Source: Xenorhabdus taiwanensis
Lineage (GTDB): Bacteria > Pseudomonadota > Gammaproteobacteria > Enterobacterales > Enterobacteriaceae
Direction: 5' to 3'
Assembly (NCBI RefSeq): GCF_036512875.1
Contig: NZ_AP028978.1
Location: 434,001-498,000, forward strand
Length of the DNA: 64,000 nucleotides
In this document: positions 35,243 to 43,837 of the stretch, piece by piece
Numbering within the stretch: the first letter of the stretch is position 1
Layout of the letters: every line of letters begins with the position of its first letter
Notes under the pieces: model-generated
The model's database searches: none
What the model saw: only the letters and a program-made list of their open reading frames with translations
What the model was told of the DNA's origin: nothing
Program-made: the position numbers and the translations under genes

Positions 35243-36619
35243 TTAATTACGCAATAAGAGATAAACATTATCGTCACCACGTAAGACGTTCAAGGCGATA
35301 ATGGTCGGCTTCTCCTCAGTAATCTTGCGTAAGTCGCTGATATTTCGCACACGCACATTATTGGCACCCACAATCAGGTCATCCTTCTGCAAACCCGATA
35401 TTGCAGCAGGTGAGTTCGGAGTAATCGAATCCACTTTGATGCCTTGGGTATTTTTTATAACGGCATTACTCAGGGTTGCGCCTTGCAGGGCAATACTCAA
35501 GTTTTCTGCTTTCGTTGGCTCTCCATCACTGTTATCCAGTGTAACGGTGACTTCAAGTGGCTTCCCTTTGCGCAGCAGACCAATTGTGACTTCTTTGCCT
35601 GGCACTGTTGTACCAACCTTCGCACGTAATTCAGCAAAGCTGTTAATTTTTTTACCATCAAAGGAAGTTAGTACATCCCCAGGTTTGATACCCGCTTTAG
35701 CCGCCGCCGATTTGGGCAGAACTTCGCTGACAAATGTCCCTTGTTGTGCTTCAACATTGAGTGCCTTGGCGATGTCGGCCGTCATCTCGGTGCCTTTGAT
35801 ACCAAGTATGCCGCGTTTGATTTCTCCATGAGAAATAAGCTGGGCGGAAAGAACCTTAGCCATATTACTTGGGATGGCAAAACCGATACCGACGTTACCA
35901 CCGCTTGGTGCGAGGATGGCGGTATTAATACCGATCAGTTCTCCTTTCAGATTAATTAATGCACCACCAGAGTTACCGCGGTTAATAGGGGCATCGGTCT
36001 GGATAAAGTTTTCCAAACCTTCCAAATTCAGGCCGCTGCGGCCAAGAGCAGAAATGATCCCAGATGTGACGGTTTGCCCCAGGCCAAATGGGTTACCGAT
36101 AGCTATAGCATAATCTCCGACACGCAGTTGGTCGGAGTCAGCGAACTTGATGGCAGTCAGGTTTTTGGCATCTTTTAATTGCAAAAGAGCAATGTCGGTT
36201 TGTGGATCACGTCCAAGGAGTTTTGCTGAGTATTCACGGCCATCATTTAATTGAACGCGTATTTTATTTGCATTATTAATGACATGACTGTTGGTCAACA
36301 CATAACCTTTATTGGCATCAATAATTACCCCAGAACCTAACCCCGTGAATGGACGTTTTCTTGGTTCTTGCGGAGGAAATGCAGGCCCGAAGAAGAACTG
36401 GAAATCGTCAGGTAACTGGAGCTGTTGGCTTTGTACTTCTGTACCTGAAACATGAACAGTGACAACAGAAGGCAGCACTTTTTCCAGCATGGGAGCAAGA
36501 CTGGGTGATTCTTGAGTGGTCACAGCAGGTAGGGCTGCATTACTTACCATTGGAACAGAAGCTAAAGATAGTCCGATACTAATAGCGAGTGCGCTGAGCA
36601 ATGTATTTTTTCTTTTCAT
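35243..36619 (-). CDS. degQ: Periplasmic serine endoprotease DegQ
   Basis: The protein is 458 residues, with a signal peptide (cleavage near VSNAALP), a trypsin-like domain with His112, Asp142 and Ser217 (NRGNSGGALINL), and two PDZ domains. The length and adjacency to degS favour DegQ over DegP, which is usually longer in its LA loop and encoded elsewhere. It degrades and chaperones misfolded periplasmic proteins. The upstream region holds an unusual large palindrome (36661-36736). Confidence 0.94.
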   Translation of the reverse strand: MKRKNTLLSALAISIGLSLASVPMVSNAALPAVTTQESPSLAPMLEKVLPSVVTVHVSGTEVQSQQLQLPDDFQFFFGPAFPPQEPRKRPFTGLGSGVIIDANKGYVLTNSHVINNANKIRVQLNDGREYSAKLLGRDPQTDIALLQLKDAKNLTAIKFADSDQLRVGDYAIAIGNPFGLGQTVTSGIISALGRSGLNLEGLENFIQTDAPINRGNSGGALINLKGELIGINTAILAPSGGNVGIGFAIPSNMAKVLSAQLISHGEIKRGILGIKGTEMTADIAKALNVEAQQGTFVSEVLPKSAAAKAGIKPGDVLTSFDGKKINSFAELRAKVGTTVPGKEVTIGLLRKGKPLEVTVTLDNSDGEPTKAENLSIALQGATLSNAVIKNTQGIKVDSITPNSPAAISGLQKDDLIVGANNVRVRNISDLRKITEEKPTIIALNVLRGDDNVYLLLRN

Positions 36620-36660
36620 GAATACGTTCTCTTAATACCTAAGCCAGAAAAGGAAATTGT

Positions 36661-36736
36661 GCTTAACAGACCTATCCTGTCAAGGCTTTGCTACCTTGAA
36701 AATCACTTATTCCTGGAAGTTGGATAGGTTTTAAGC
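36661..36736. repeat. Large palindromic element upstream of degQ
   Basis: GCTTAA...ACCTATCC pairs with GGATAGGT...TTAAGC across 76 nt, and a second stem CAAGG/CCTTG lies inside. Its arm CCTATCC/GGATAGGTT resembles that of the element at 37372-37432. It may be a short palindromic repeat family member or a structured degQ leader. Confidence 0.5.
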
Positions 36737-36918
36737 ATCATTGTTTCAATGCTGTTATGACTCTCAATTATTCAGCAAAGTTCACTAATAAAGTCGTTTC
36801 AATGCGTTTCTTTACAGGTATTTACGTGAATCGAAAATAAAAAACAAAATCTTTCCATTGGATGAAGGGCATAAAAGGGAGCCGTGGTCGCTATTATTAC
36901 CACGGCAAAGTGTATTAA

Positions 36919-37317
36919 TTATTTATCTTGGAGCGGACGGAGCAGGCCAGATGCACCTTCAGAATAATCCCGTGGAGGCGTGTTAGCAGTCACTTTATTT
37001 GTCTCAGTTTCGGATTCGCTCAGACGATAATTGAAAGGATTATCCTGTACTGGCATGTTGGGCATCAGTTCATTGGAACTTTTCGCCATGTGCTGATACA
37101 ACTGACGGTAATCGCGTGCCATATTGTCAAGTAATTCAGCACTGCGGGCGAAATGGCTGACCAGCTCTTTGCGGTATTCTTCCAATTCAACCCGATTTTT
37201 CTCCAATTCAGCTTGTAGGGCATTTTGTTGGCGTAGCTTTGAGCTACCAAAGCGGACAGCCAGCGCGCCGACGATAAAACCGATAATTAATCCGATCAGG
37301 GTATATTCCCAAGTCAT
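36919..37317 (-). CDS. zapG: Cell-division/envelope protein ZapG (YhcB)
   Basis: This 132-residue DUF1043 protein has an N-terminal transmembrane helix (MTWEYTLIGLIIGFIVGAL) and a coiled coil (about 30-90, LRQQNALQAELEKNRVELE). The conserved C-terminal end is PRDYSEGASGLL. It interacts with division and elongation proteins and affects cell shape. I set the start at MTWEY because 11 further upstream codons are not conserved and this ATG follows GGAG (AAAGGAGTTACC). It is divergent from zapE. Confidence 0.94.
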   Translation of the reverse strand: MTWEYTLIGLIIGFIVGALAVRFGSSKLRQQNALQAELEKNRVELEEYRKELVSHFARSAELLDNMARDYRQLYQHMAKSSNELMPNMPVQDNPFNYRLSESETETNKVTANTPPRDYSEGASGLLRPLQDK

Positions 37318-37667
37318 GGTAACTCCTTTAGTAACATCGTTATTTTGCAATATTGTTTCTGCAATGTTCTTAGAGCCTTATCCCATTAGGCAGTTCTGTT
37401 TACAAGGATATACAACTATTGGGATAGGTTCTTGGTTCATAACGACCACTATAACCGTTAACTTAGTCAGAGTGGAATATTGATTATTAATTAATTCATT
37501 TATCTGTAATCTAATATATTAATTTTATACAGATTTACCAAAGCATGTAGGTAAAAATTCTTATCCTAAAGCATATATCTCAATTCACATCAATGGGAAT
37601 TGGCATAGTTTTTATTGGTAAATTACGATACGTACTGAGAATAAAAACTTTAAGGATTGTTATTTTC
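37318..37667. other. zapG-zapE intergenic region
   Basis: This 350-bp region between divergent genes holds the palindromic element at 37372-37432 and the promoters of both genes. AAGGA (37652) is the zapE ribosome-binding site. I see no further gene; the in-frame extension upstream of zapE (37593) is not conserved. Confidence 0.5.
37372..37432. repeat. Second palindromic element, upstream of zapG
   Basis: AGAGCC(T)TATCCCA pairs with TGGGATAGGTTCT, 13 bp with a one-base bulge, around a 34-nt loop. The arm sequence CCTATCC/GGATAGGTT is shared with the element at 36661-36736, 0.7 kb away. This suggests a dispersed short repeat family. Confidence 0.55.
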
Positions 37668-38795
37668 ATGTCACCGATTACACCTTCATCTCTCTATCAA
37701 TCAGCACTGTCTGATGGTCAGTATCAACCTGACGAAGTACAGCGCAAGACGGTTGAACGTCTTGATCTTATTCATCGCGCTCTCATCAATGCTCAACCGC
37801 GCCATACTCCGCAAATCAGTGGACTGAAAAGTATATTAGGCAAATTGTTTGGTCGGTCATCCACTGAACAATGTCAGCCTGTTCAGGGACTTTATATGTG
37901 GGGAGGGGTCGGGCGTGGCAAAACATGGCTGATGGATATGTTTTACCAGAGTTTACCTACTGAGCGAAAGCTGCGTCTCCATTTTCACCGTTTCATGTTA
38001 CGGGTACATGAAGAGTTAACAACGTTACAAGGCCATGAAGACCCTTTGGAGATAATTGCTGATGGTTTCAAGGCACAGACGGATATACTCTGTTTTGATG
38101 AGTTTTTTGTGTCTGATATTACAGATGCTATGCTCCTCGGCACCTTGCTGGAAGCCTTATTTGTACGAGGAATTGCCTTGGTAGCAACATCCAATATCCC
38201 GCCTGATGAGTTATACCGAAATGGATTGCAGCGCGCACGATTTCTGCCAGCCATTGAGCAGATCAAAAAATATTGCGATGTCATGAATGTCGATGCCGGT
38301 ATCGACTATCGCCTACGGACACTGACACAGGCTCATCTCTATTTGACGCCATTGTCAGAGGAGAATCGACAGGAGATGCGTCATATGTTTCTGCGTCTGG
38401 CCGGACGAGAAGGGGAGCCGAATCCAATCCTGGAGATCAATCATCGCGAAATGCCTGTCATCAGTAGTGTTGATGGGGTGTTGGCAATCCATTTCAAGAC
38501 ATTGTGTGAAGATCCGCGCAGTCAGATGGACTATATTGCTTTGTCGAAGCTTTATCATTCTGTTTTGTTACACGATATGCCGATTATGACAACATTGAAT
38601 GAAAGTGCTGCGCGGCGCTTTATCGCCTTGGTGGATGAATTCTATGAGCGTCAGGTGAAACTGATCATTAATGCTGACGCACCAATGGAACAGATTTATC
38701 AGGGGGAGTTGTTGACGTTTGAATATCAACGTTGTCTGTCTCGCTTGCAGGAAATGCAAAGTAAGGAATACCTGAAACTGCCACATTTGCCCTGA
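37668..38795 (+). CDS. zapE: Cell-division ATPase ZapE
   Basis: This 375-residue AFG1-like AAA+ ATPase has Walker A GGVGRGKTWLMD (Lys85) and Walker B ILCFDEFFVSD. ZapE associates with the Z-ring and lowers the stability of FtsZ polymers at low oxygen. Later genetics links it to envelope ubiquinone metabolism. The ATG at 37668 follows AAGGA and gives MSPITPSSLYQSAL, in line with the family; 25 upstream codons are excluded. The rplM promoter follows it. Confidence 0.95.
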   Translation: MSPITPSSLYQSALSDGQYQPDEVQRKTVERLDLIHRALINAQPRHTPQISGLKSILGKLFGRSSTEQCQPVQGLYMWGGVGRGKTWLMDMFYQSLPTERKLRLHFHRFMLRVHEELTTLQGHEDPLEIIADGFKAQTDILCFDEFFVSDITDAMLLGTLLEALFVRGIALVATSNIPPDELYRNGLQRARFLPAIEQIKKYCDVMNVDAGIDYRLRTLTQAHLYLTPLSEENRQEMRHMFLRLAGREGEPNPILEINHREMPVISSVDGVLAIHFKTLCEDPRSQMDYIALSKLYHSVLLHDMPIMTTLNESAARRFIALVDEFYERQVKLIINADAPMEQIYQGELLTFEYQRCLSRLQEMQSKEYLKLPHLP

Positions 38796-38831
38796 TTTCT
38801 TTGTCTGTTGGGATAATTATTGAATTTGGGG

Positions 38832-38860
38832 TCGATTTTTTATGATGAGTTCTCTATAAT
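38832..38860 (+). promoter_or_regulatory. Likely rplM-rpsI promoter
   Basis: TATAAT at 38855-38860 has a perfect -10 sequence, and TCGATT at 38832-38837 is a weak -35 with a 17-bp spacer. It starts a leader of roughly 165 nt before rplM, long enough to hold the L13 autoregulatory site known in E. coli. Confidence 0.55.
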
Positions 38861-39032
38861 CTTGCGACCCCACGTTACAGCAGGATTTTTTATTTCCCAA
38901 AAAACTTGCATTAGTGCCGGCATAGGCTATTCGAAGGGGTAGGTTTGCTGGACATGAGTCGTGTGAACCTCAAAAACAGTTTCTGAACATCGAGTGTTCA
39001 CCAACGTGTAACTTATAATTGGGTAAGCTTTA

Positions 39033-39461
39033 ATGAAAACTTTTACAGCTAAACCAGAAACCGTAAAACGCGACTGGTATGTTGTTGACGCAGATGGCAA
39101 AACTTTGGGCCGTCTTGCAACTGAAGTAGCTCGTCGCCTGCGCGGCAAGCACAAAGCGGAATACACTCCGCACGTTGATACTGGTGATTACATCATTATT
39201 GTTAACGCAGAAAAAGTTGCTGTAACCGGCAACAAACGTTCTGACAAAATTTATTATCACCACACTGGCCACATCGGTGGTATCAAGCAAGCGACCTTTG
39301 AAGAGATGATTGCCCGCCGTCCTGAGCGTGTCATTGAAATCGCGGTTAAAGGCATGCTGCCAAAAGGGCCACTGGGTCGTGCAATGTACCGTAAACTGAA
39401 AGTTTACGCGGGCAGCGAGCACAACCACGCGGCACAGCAACCACAAGTTCTGGACATTTAA
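39033..39461 (+). CDS. rplM: 50S ribosomal protein L13
   Basis: This 142-residue protein has the normal L13 length. It opens MKTFTAKPETVKRDWYVVDA and contains VEVARRLRGKHK-like and GMLPKGPLGRAMYRKLKVYA segments. It is an early-assembly 50S protein, and in E. coli L13 represses its own operon by binding the leader. rpsI follows after 15 bp, and codon choice is strongly biased, as expected for a highly expressed gene. Confidence 0.98.
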   Translation: MKTFTAKPETVKRDWYVVDADGKTLGRLATEVARRLRGKHKAEYTPHVDTGDYIIIVNAEKVAVTGNKRSDKIYYHHTGHIGGIKQATFEEMIARRPERVIEIAVKGMLPKGPLGRAMYRKLKVYAGSEHNHAAQQPQVLDI

Positions 39462-39476
39462 TCGGGATTATAGGCA

Positions 39477-39869
39477 ATGGCTGAAAATCAATACTACGGC
39501 ACTGGTCGCCGCAAAAGCTCTTCCGCTCGTGTCTTCATTAAGCCAGGTAGCGGTAACATCGTAATCAACCAACGCAGCCTCGAAGTTTACTTCGGTCGTG
39601 AAACTGCACGCATGGTTGTTCGTCAGCCACTTGAGCTGGTTGATATGCTGAACAAACTGGATCTGTACATCACTGTTAAAGGTGGTGGTATTTCTGGTCA
39701 GGCAGGCGCAATCCGTCACGGTATCACCCGTGCACTGATGGCTTATGACGAGACTCTGCGTTCTGAACTTCGCAAAGCTGGCTTCGTTACTCGCGATGCT
39801 CGTGAAGTTGAACGTAAAAAAGTGGGTCTGCGCAAAGCACGTCGTCGTCCACAGTTCTCCAAGCGTTAA
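39477..39869 (+). CDS. rpsI: 30S ribosomal protein S9
   Basis: This 130-residue protein opens MAENQYYGTGRRKSSSARVF and ends in the basic tail VGLRKARRRPQFSKR, whose last Arg contacts the P-site tRNA. It is co-transcribed with rplM and ends at a strong terminator. Confidence 0.98.
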   Translation: MAENQYYGTGRRKSSSARVFIKPGSGNIVINQRSLEVYFGRETARMVVRQPLELVDMLNKLDLYITVKGGGISGQAGAIRHGITRALMAYDETLRSELRKAGFVTRDAREVERKKVGLRKARRRPQFSKR

Positions 39870-39903
39870 TTTATTGCCACAACTGTGGCAGTGGGTTAAA
39901 GTT

Positions 39904-39934
39904 AAAAGCCCGTCATTTTTATGGCGGGTTTTTT
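39904..39934 (+). terminator. Rho-independent terminator of rplM-rpsI
   Basis: AAAAGCCCGTCAT pairs with ATGGCGGGTTTTT around a TTTT loop, with two G-U pairs and a continuing T-run, 35 bp after rpsI. Confidence 0.92.
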
Positions 39935-40297
39935 ATTCCTTCAGATTTTTCACTCTTCGATAATTCGCTATTTTTAGCAAAAAAATAGCATTTTTGAGAA
40001 ATTAATTCCCAGACTCTAATATTTCATCATTAATTCTCGATGTACTTCCCCACAAAATGTGCAAAATCTGGTAAACTAGTAACAATTTTTTGCCTTATCC
40101 ATGAGTTTGCCCGATTTGGCAGAGGTAAAATATATTCCAAGAGATTTTCTTGTTACAGTCGATAAAGCCGTCACCAGAAAATAAAAGGGAATAACCTCGG
40201 ATAATAAGTGCGAAACAGGATGAGAATATGAGCGAGAATAGCCGCTGTTCATTGAAGGGCTGTTCGTTCCTTTTTTTAGATAAACTTGGAGGTTTTC
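39935..40297 (+). promoter_or_regulatory. sspA upstream region with candidate promoter
   Basis: This 363-bp region has no gene. A plausible promoter is TTGCCC (40107-40112), an 18-bp spacer and TATATT (40131-40136), giving a leader of about 155 nt. GGAGG at 40281-40290 is the sspA ribosome-binding site. Confidence 0.4.
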
Positions 40298-40939
40298 ATG
40301 GCTGTCGCTGCCAACAAACGTTCGGTAATGACTCTGTTTTCCGGCCCGACCGACATTTTTAGCCATCAAGTGAGAATTGTGCTGGCGGAAAAAGGGGTCA
40401 GCGTAGAGATTGAACACGTTGAAGCGGGTAATTTGCCTCAGGATTTGATTGATTTGAATCCTTATCAATCTGTTCCTACTCTCGTGGATCGTGAGCTGAC
40501 CCTGTATGATTCTCGCATCATTATGGAATATCTGGATGAGCGTTTCCCTCATCCACCACTCATGCCTGTGTATCCTGTCGCACGAGGTTCCAGCCGTCTG
40601 ATGATGCATAGAATTGAAAAAGACTGGTATTCCCTGATGTACAAAATTCAGGAAGGAAGTGTCCAGGAAGCGAATGCTGCACGTAAACAGCTTGCTGAAG
40701 AATTGCTGGCAATTGGGCCAATTTTCAGAGAAATGCCTTTCTTCATGAGTGAAGAGTTCAGCTTGGTGGATTGTTATTTATCTCCACTACTGTGGCGTTT
40801 GCCTGTCTTGGGGGTTGAGTTATCAGGACCCGGTGCCAAAGATTTGCAAGTCTATATGCAGCGTGTATTTGAACGTGACGCATTTTTGGCTTCGTTGACA
40901 GAAGCGGAACGTGAAATGCGTTTACAATCACGGAGTTAA
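40298..40939 (+). CDS. sspA: Stringent starvation protein A
   Basis: This 213-residue protein has a glutathione-S-transferase fold without enzymatic Ser/Tyr. It opens MAVAANKRSVMTLFSGPTDI and carries the surface pocket PHPPLMPVYPVARG, which is essential for sigma-70 holoenzyme binding. It represses H-NS accumulation and activates acid-resistance and phage P1 late genes in E. coli. The ATG at 40298 follows GGAGG and excludes four upstream codons. sspB follows 3 bp after its stop. Confidence 0.96.
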   Translation: MAVAANKRSVMTLFSGPTDIFSHQVRIVLAEKGVSVEIEHVEAGNLPQDLIDLNPYQSVPTLVDRELTLYDSRIIMEYLDERFPHPPLMPVYPVARGSSRLMMHRIEKDWYSLMYKIQEGSVQEANAARKQLAEELLAIGPIFREMPFFMSEEFSLVDCYLSPLLWRLPVLGVELSGPGAKDLQVYMQRVFERDAFLASLTEAEREMRLQSRS

Positions 40940-40942
40940 TAT

Positions 40943-41440
40943 ATGGAGATGACTCAAATGTCTCCACGCCGCCCCTATCTATTGCGGGCACATTATGAAT
41001 GGCTGCTGGATAATGACATGACCCCGCATATTGTTGTGGATGTTAACTTTTATGGTGTTAACGTCCCGATGGAATATGCACAAAATGGGCAAATTATTTT
41101 GAATATCTCGCCGAGAGCGGTTGGCAATTTGCAATTGACGAACGATGAAGTGAGGTTCAATGCCCGATTTGGTGGTGTTGGTCGTCAGGTGACTGTTCCA
41201 ATGGCGGCTGTGATTGCGGTTTATGCCCGTGAAAATGGCGCAGGAATGATGTTTGAGCCAGAATTTGCCTATGACGCGGATAATACCGAGCCAGAAGAAG
41301 CGGATATGCCAGCAGCGGATAATCTAGTGCTTATCCATAAGAGTAAGCATGATAGAAAAGTTTCTCACGATGATGATTCGCCAGATGATGAACCCCCTCA
41401 ACCGCCAAAAGGCCGCCCAACCTTGCGCGTCGTGAAATAA
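40943..41440 (+). CDS. sspB: ClpXP adaptor SspB
   Basis: This 165-residue protein has an N-terminal ssrA-tag-binding domain (PRRPYLLRAHYEWLLDN, NISPRAVGNLQLTNDEVRFN), an acidic flexible linker and the C-terminal ClpX-binding XB motif GRPTLRVVK. It tethers ssrA-tagged proteins and RseA fragments to ClpXP, so it links functionally to DegS in this window. It overlaps nothing and follows sspA directly. Confidence 0.97.
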   Translation: MEMTQMSPRRPYLLRAHYEWLLDNDMTPHIVVDVNFYGVNVPMEYAQNGQIILNISPRAVGNLQLTNDEVRFNARFGGVGRQVTVPMAAVIAVYARENGAGMMFEPEFAYDADNTEPEEADMPAADNLVLIHKSKHDRKVSHDDDSPDDEPPQPPKGRPTLRVVK

Positions 41441-41461
41441 TTGTTCAAAGATCATACTCAA

Positions 41462-41520
41462 TAGATTTCAAGTCGCAGTAGTCAGTAAGGCCGCAACCTG
41501 AAAGGTGAAGGGTTTCGTTA
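41462..41520. repeat. Possible degenerate dispersed repeat after sspB
   Basis: The stretch TTTCAAGTCGCAGTAGTCAG followed by AAGGCCGCAACCTGAAAGG resembles intergenic repeat sequences I associate with Xenorhabdus and Photorhabdus genomes. I cannot verify copy number here. Confidence 0.3.
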
Positions 41521-41526
41521 AGATGA

Positions 41527-41558
41527 AAATAGAGGAGACGTTGATCTCCTTTATTTTT
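41527..41558 (+). terminator. Terminator after sspB
   Basis: AAATAGAGGAGA pairs with TCTCCTTTATTT around a 6-nt loop and continues into TT. It lies about 86 bp after sspB and just before the convergent secreted-protein gene, so it may serve both. Confidence 0.7.
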
Positions 41559-41584
41559 AGCTATCTTAATGCTGCACCATTTCG

Positions 41585-42094
41585 CTACATATAAGTACTA
41601 TGCACTTTCTCAAATTGCCATATACAGGTTTCGATATCATATTGGTTTACTCCCCTACTCGATTTTTCCGCCGCTCTTAAGCTCTCTATCATTTTCTTGG
41701 CAAATGCTCTTTGTTGGCTGAGTCCTCTGATAGTTGGAGGCATATTGCAGATATCAGTGAATGAGAGGGTACGATGTGATTTTGCCAGTGACAATACCTC
41801 TACGGGATTTTTAGTTAAAGCAACTGATAAGGCATCAGTAATTTGCCGGGAAAATTCTGGATGGATATTAGGGGATAGCTTAAAGGCAACTTGCAGCCAT
41901 TGTTTATCACCGGTCGCAATATTCTGGATAATTTTGTCCTGTTTATTTTCTGCGTTTATCTCTGCCACAACAGAATTTACTCCTCTTGCTTGTATTTGCT
42001 GCATAATTTCGGCAGGAGTAGAAAATTTAGCCAGTGAGGGCAAGCTTGTTAAGGATATAAAAAAGAAGCAGAGTATCTGAGGAAGTAAGCGCAT
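41585..42094 (-). CDS. Unrecognised secreted protein (169 aa)
   Basis: I do not recognise the family. The protein has a classical signal peptide (MRLLPQILCFFFISLTSLPS, cleavage near SLA-KFS). The mature part of about 147 residues is mostly helical, with two Cys (116 and 157) that could form a disulfide in the periplasm. Text includes TPAEIMQQIQARGVNSVVAE and LSFTDICNMPPTIRGLSQQR. It is monocistronic and convergent with sspB. An immunity protein or lysozyme-inhibitor type role would fit the size, but that is only a guess. Octamer repeats lie about 97 bp upstream of its start. Confidence 0.7.
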   Translation of the reverse strand: MRLLPQILCFFFISLTSLPSLAKFSTPAEIMQQIQARGVNSVVAEINAENKQDKIIQNIATGDKQWLQVAFKLSPNIHPEFSRQITDALSVALTKNPVEVLSLAKSHRTLSFTDICNMPPTIRGLSQQRAFAKKMIESLRAAEKSSRGVNQYDIETCIWQFEKVHSTYM

Positions 42095-42190
42095 ATATTT
42101 CTACCTGTTATTATCACTTTAATGGTCTTTTATTTCATTTCTATTTAATCAGTTTTGCTAAGCAATTTTCTTGTCGAAAAAAATAAATCT

Positions 42191-42230
42191 TATTGCTGTA
42201 TTACGGTATTGCACTATTGCTGTATTGCTA
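42191..42230. repeat. Imperfect octanucleotide tandem repeat (5 x 8 bp)
   Basis: Five consecutive 8-bp units, TATTGCTG, TATTACGG, TATTGCAC, TATTGCTG and TATTGCTA, share a TATTGC core. They lie in the promoter-side region of the secreted-protein gene. Confidence 0.75.
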
Positions 42231-42357
42231 TAATAAGCAGGAAATTAAATCGATATATTTAACTTTAGGATATAAGAGTAGTCGCATAAATCCAAAAAAT
42301 ACAACTAATCTGTGAGTAAAAGAAAATAAAGAAATGGTAAGATTTTTATTTTGTAAA

Positions 42358-42387
42358 AGCGTCTCCGACTAGAAGGTCGGAGACGCT
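42358..42387 (-). terminator. Terminator of gltBD
   Basis: A perfect 12-bp stem (AGCGTCTCCGAC / GTCGGAGACGCT) with a 6-nt loop is followed on the minus strand by TTT, 22 bp beyond the gltD stop. Confidence 0.85.
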
Positions 42388-42408
42388 ATTAGAAAAAAGA
42401 ATGAAATA

Positions 42409-43827
42409 TTAAATTTCGAGATAATCGAGGATACCGAAAGCGGCTTTTCTACCTTCATCAATGGCGGTCACTACCAAGTCAGAACCACGTACAGCGTCCC
42501 CGCCTGCGAATATTTTAGGATTACTGGTTTGGAAAGGTAGTTCACTGGATTCAGGCGCTATAATACGACCTTTTTGATCGATCTTGACTTGATGTCCATC
42601 CAGCCAGCCCATGGTGTGAGGCTTGAAACCAAATGCCATGATCACCGCATCGGCTTCTAGCAAAAATTCGGAACCTTGAATAATCTCAGCCTGACGACGG
42701 CCTTTTTCATCTATGGCACTCAGTTGTGTTTTCACCACCTTGACCCCACACACCTGTCCTGCACCATTAATTTCAATGCTAATGGGTTGCAGGTTAAAAC
42801 GAAACTCTACACCTTCTTCTTTCGCATTTTTTACTTCACGACGGGAGCCGGGCATATTTTCTTCATTTCGCCGATAGGCACAGATAACATGGGCTGCACC
42901 TTGGCGAATCGATGTACGGACGCAGTCCATTGCTGTATCACCGCCGCCCAGTACTACAACACGTTTACCCTTCATATCAACATAAGGTTGTTCAGGCAGA
43001 GAAGGGTAACCCATCAAATGACGGGTATTGGCGATTAAGAAAGGCAAGGCATCATATACTCCATCAGCGTTTTCGTTCTCCAGCCCACCACGGATGGATT
43101 GATAGGTACCCACCCCAAGAAATACGGTATCAAATTCTTTGGTGAGTTCAGACAGAGTGATGTCCCGGCCTATCTCTGTGTTTAGACGGAACTCAATACC
43201 CATCCCGGAAAATATTTCACGGCGGCGAATTATTACCTCTTTTTCTAGTTTAAAAGCGGGAATACCAAATGTGAGCAAACCACCAATTTCAGGATGGCGG
43301 TCGTAGACCACCACTTGTACGCCATTACGCGTCAGGACATCTGCACAGGCTAATCCTGCTGGCCCTGCCCCAACCACGGCGACACGTTTACCGGTTGGGA
43401 TGACATGCGACATATCCGGTTTCCAGCCCATCGCAATAGCCGTGTCATTAATATAGCGTTCAATGTTGCCGATAGTGACAGCACCGAAGTCGTCATTCAG
43501 AGTACAGGCGCCTTCACACAGGCGATCTTGCGGACAGACCCGACCACAGACTTCTGGCAAGCTGTTGGTCTGGTGTGATAGTTCCGCTGCTTCGATGATG
43601 CGTCCTTCATTGGCGAGTTTCAGCCAATTTGGAATGTAGTTATGTACCGGACATTTCCATTCACAGTATGGATTACCACAAGAGAGACAGCGATCTGCTT
43701 GTGCTTGTGCCTGAATTTCAGAAAATGGTTCATAAATCTCAACAAATTCTATTTTTCTGATTTTCAATAATTTCTTGGGTGGATCGACACGTTGTAAGTC
43801 GATAAATTGATAAACATTCTGACTCAT
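42409..43827 (-). CDS. gltD: Glutamate synthase small subunit
   Basis: The 472 residues match the E. coli length. N-terminal Cys clusters (Cys47, 50, 55, 59 and Cys94, 98, 104, 108) bind the two 4Fe-4S centres. FAD and NADPH sites are GAGPAGLACADVL and GGGDTAMDCVR. It feeds electrons from NADPH to GltB for glutamate synthesis from glutamine and 2-oxoglutarate. The longest frame extends 48 codons into gltB; MSQNVYQFIDLQR is the conserved start, with AAGGAG upstream. It lies 10 bp after gltB. Confidence 0.97.
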   Translation of the reverse strand: MSQNVYQFIDLQRVDPPKKLLKIRKIEFVEIYEPFSEIQAQAQADRCLSCGNPYCEWKCPVHNYIPNWLKLANEGRIIEAAELSHQTNSLPEVCGRVCPQDRLCEGACTLNDDFGAVTIGNIERYINDTAIAMGWKPDMSHVIPTGKRVAVVGAGPAGLACADVLTRNGVQVVVYDRHPEIGGLLTFGIPAFKLEKEVIIRRREIFSGMGIEFRLNTEIGRDITLSELTKEFDTVFLGVGTYQSIRGGLENENADGVYDALPFLIANTRHLMGYPSLPEQPYVDMKGKRVVVLGGGDTAMDCVRTSIRQGAAHVICAYRRNEENMPGSRREVKNAKEEGVEFRFNLQPISIEINGAGQVCGVKVVKTQLSAIDEKGRRQAEIIQGSEFLLEADAVIMAFGFKPHTMGWLDGHQVKIDQKGRIIAPESSELPFQTSNPKIFAGGDAVRGSDLVVTAIDEGRKAAFGILDYLEI

Positions 43828-43837
43828 TATTAACTCC

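Larger units (their letters stand above)
42095..42408. other. Intergenic region between gltD and the secreted protein
   Basis: This 314-bp AT-rich region contains the octamer repeat (42191-42230) and the gltBD terminator (42358-42387). I see no reading frame of note. Confidence 0.5.
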
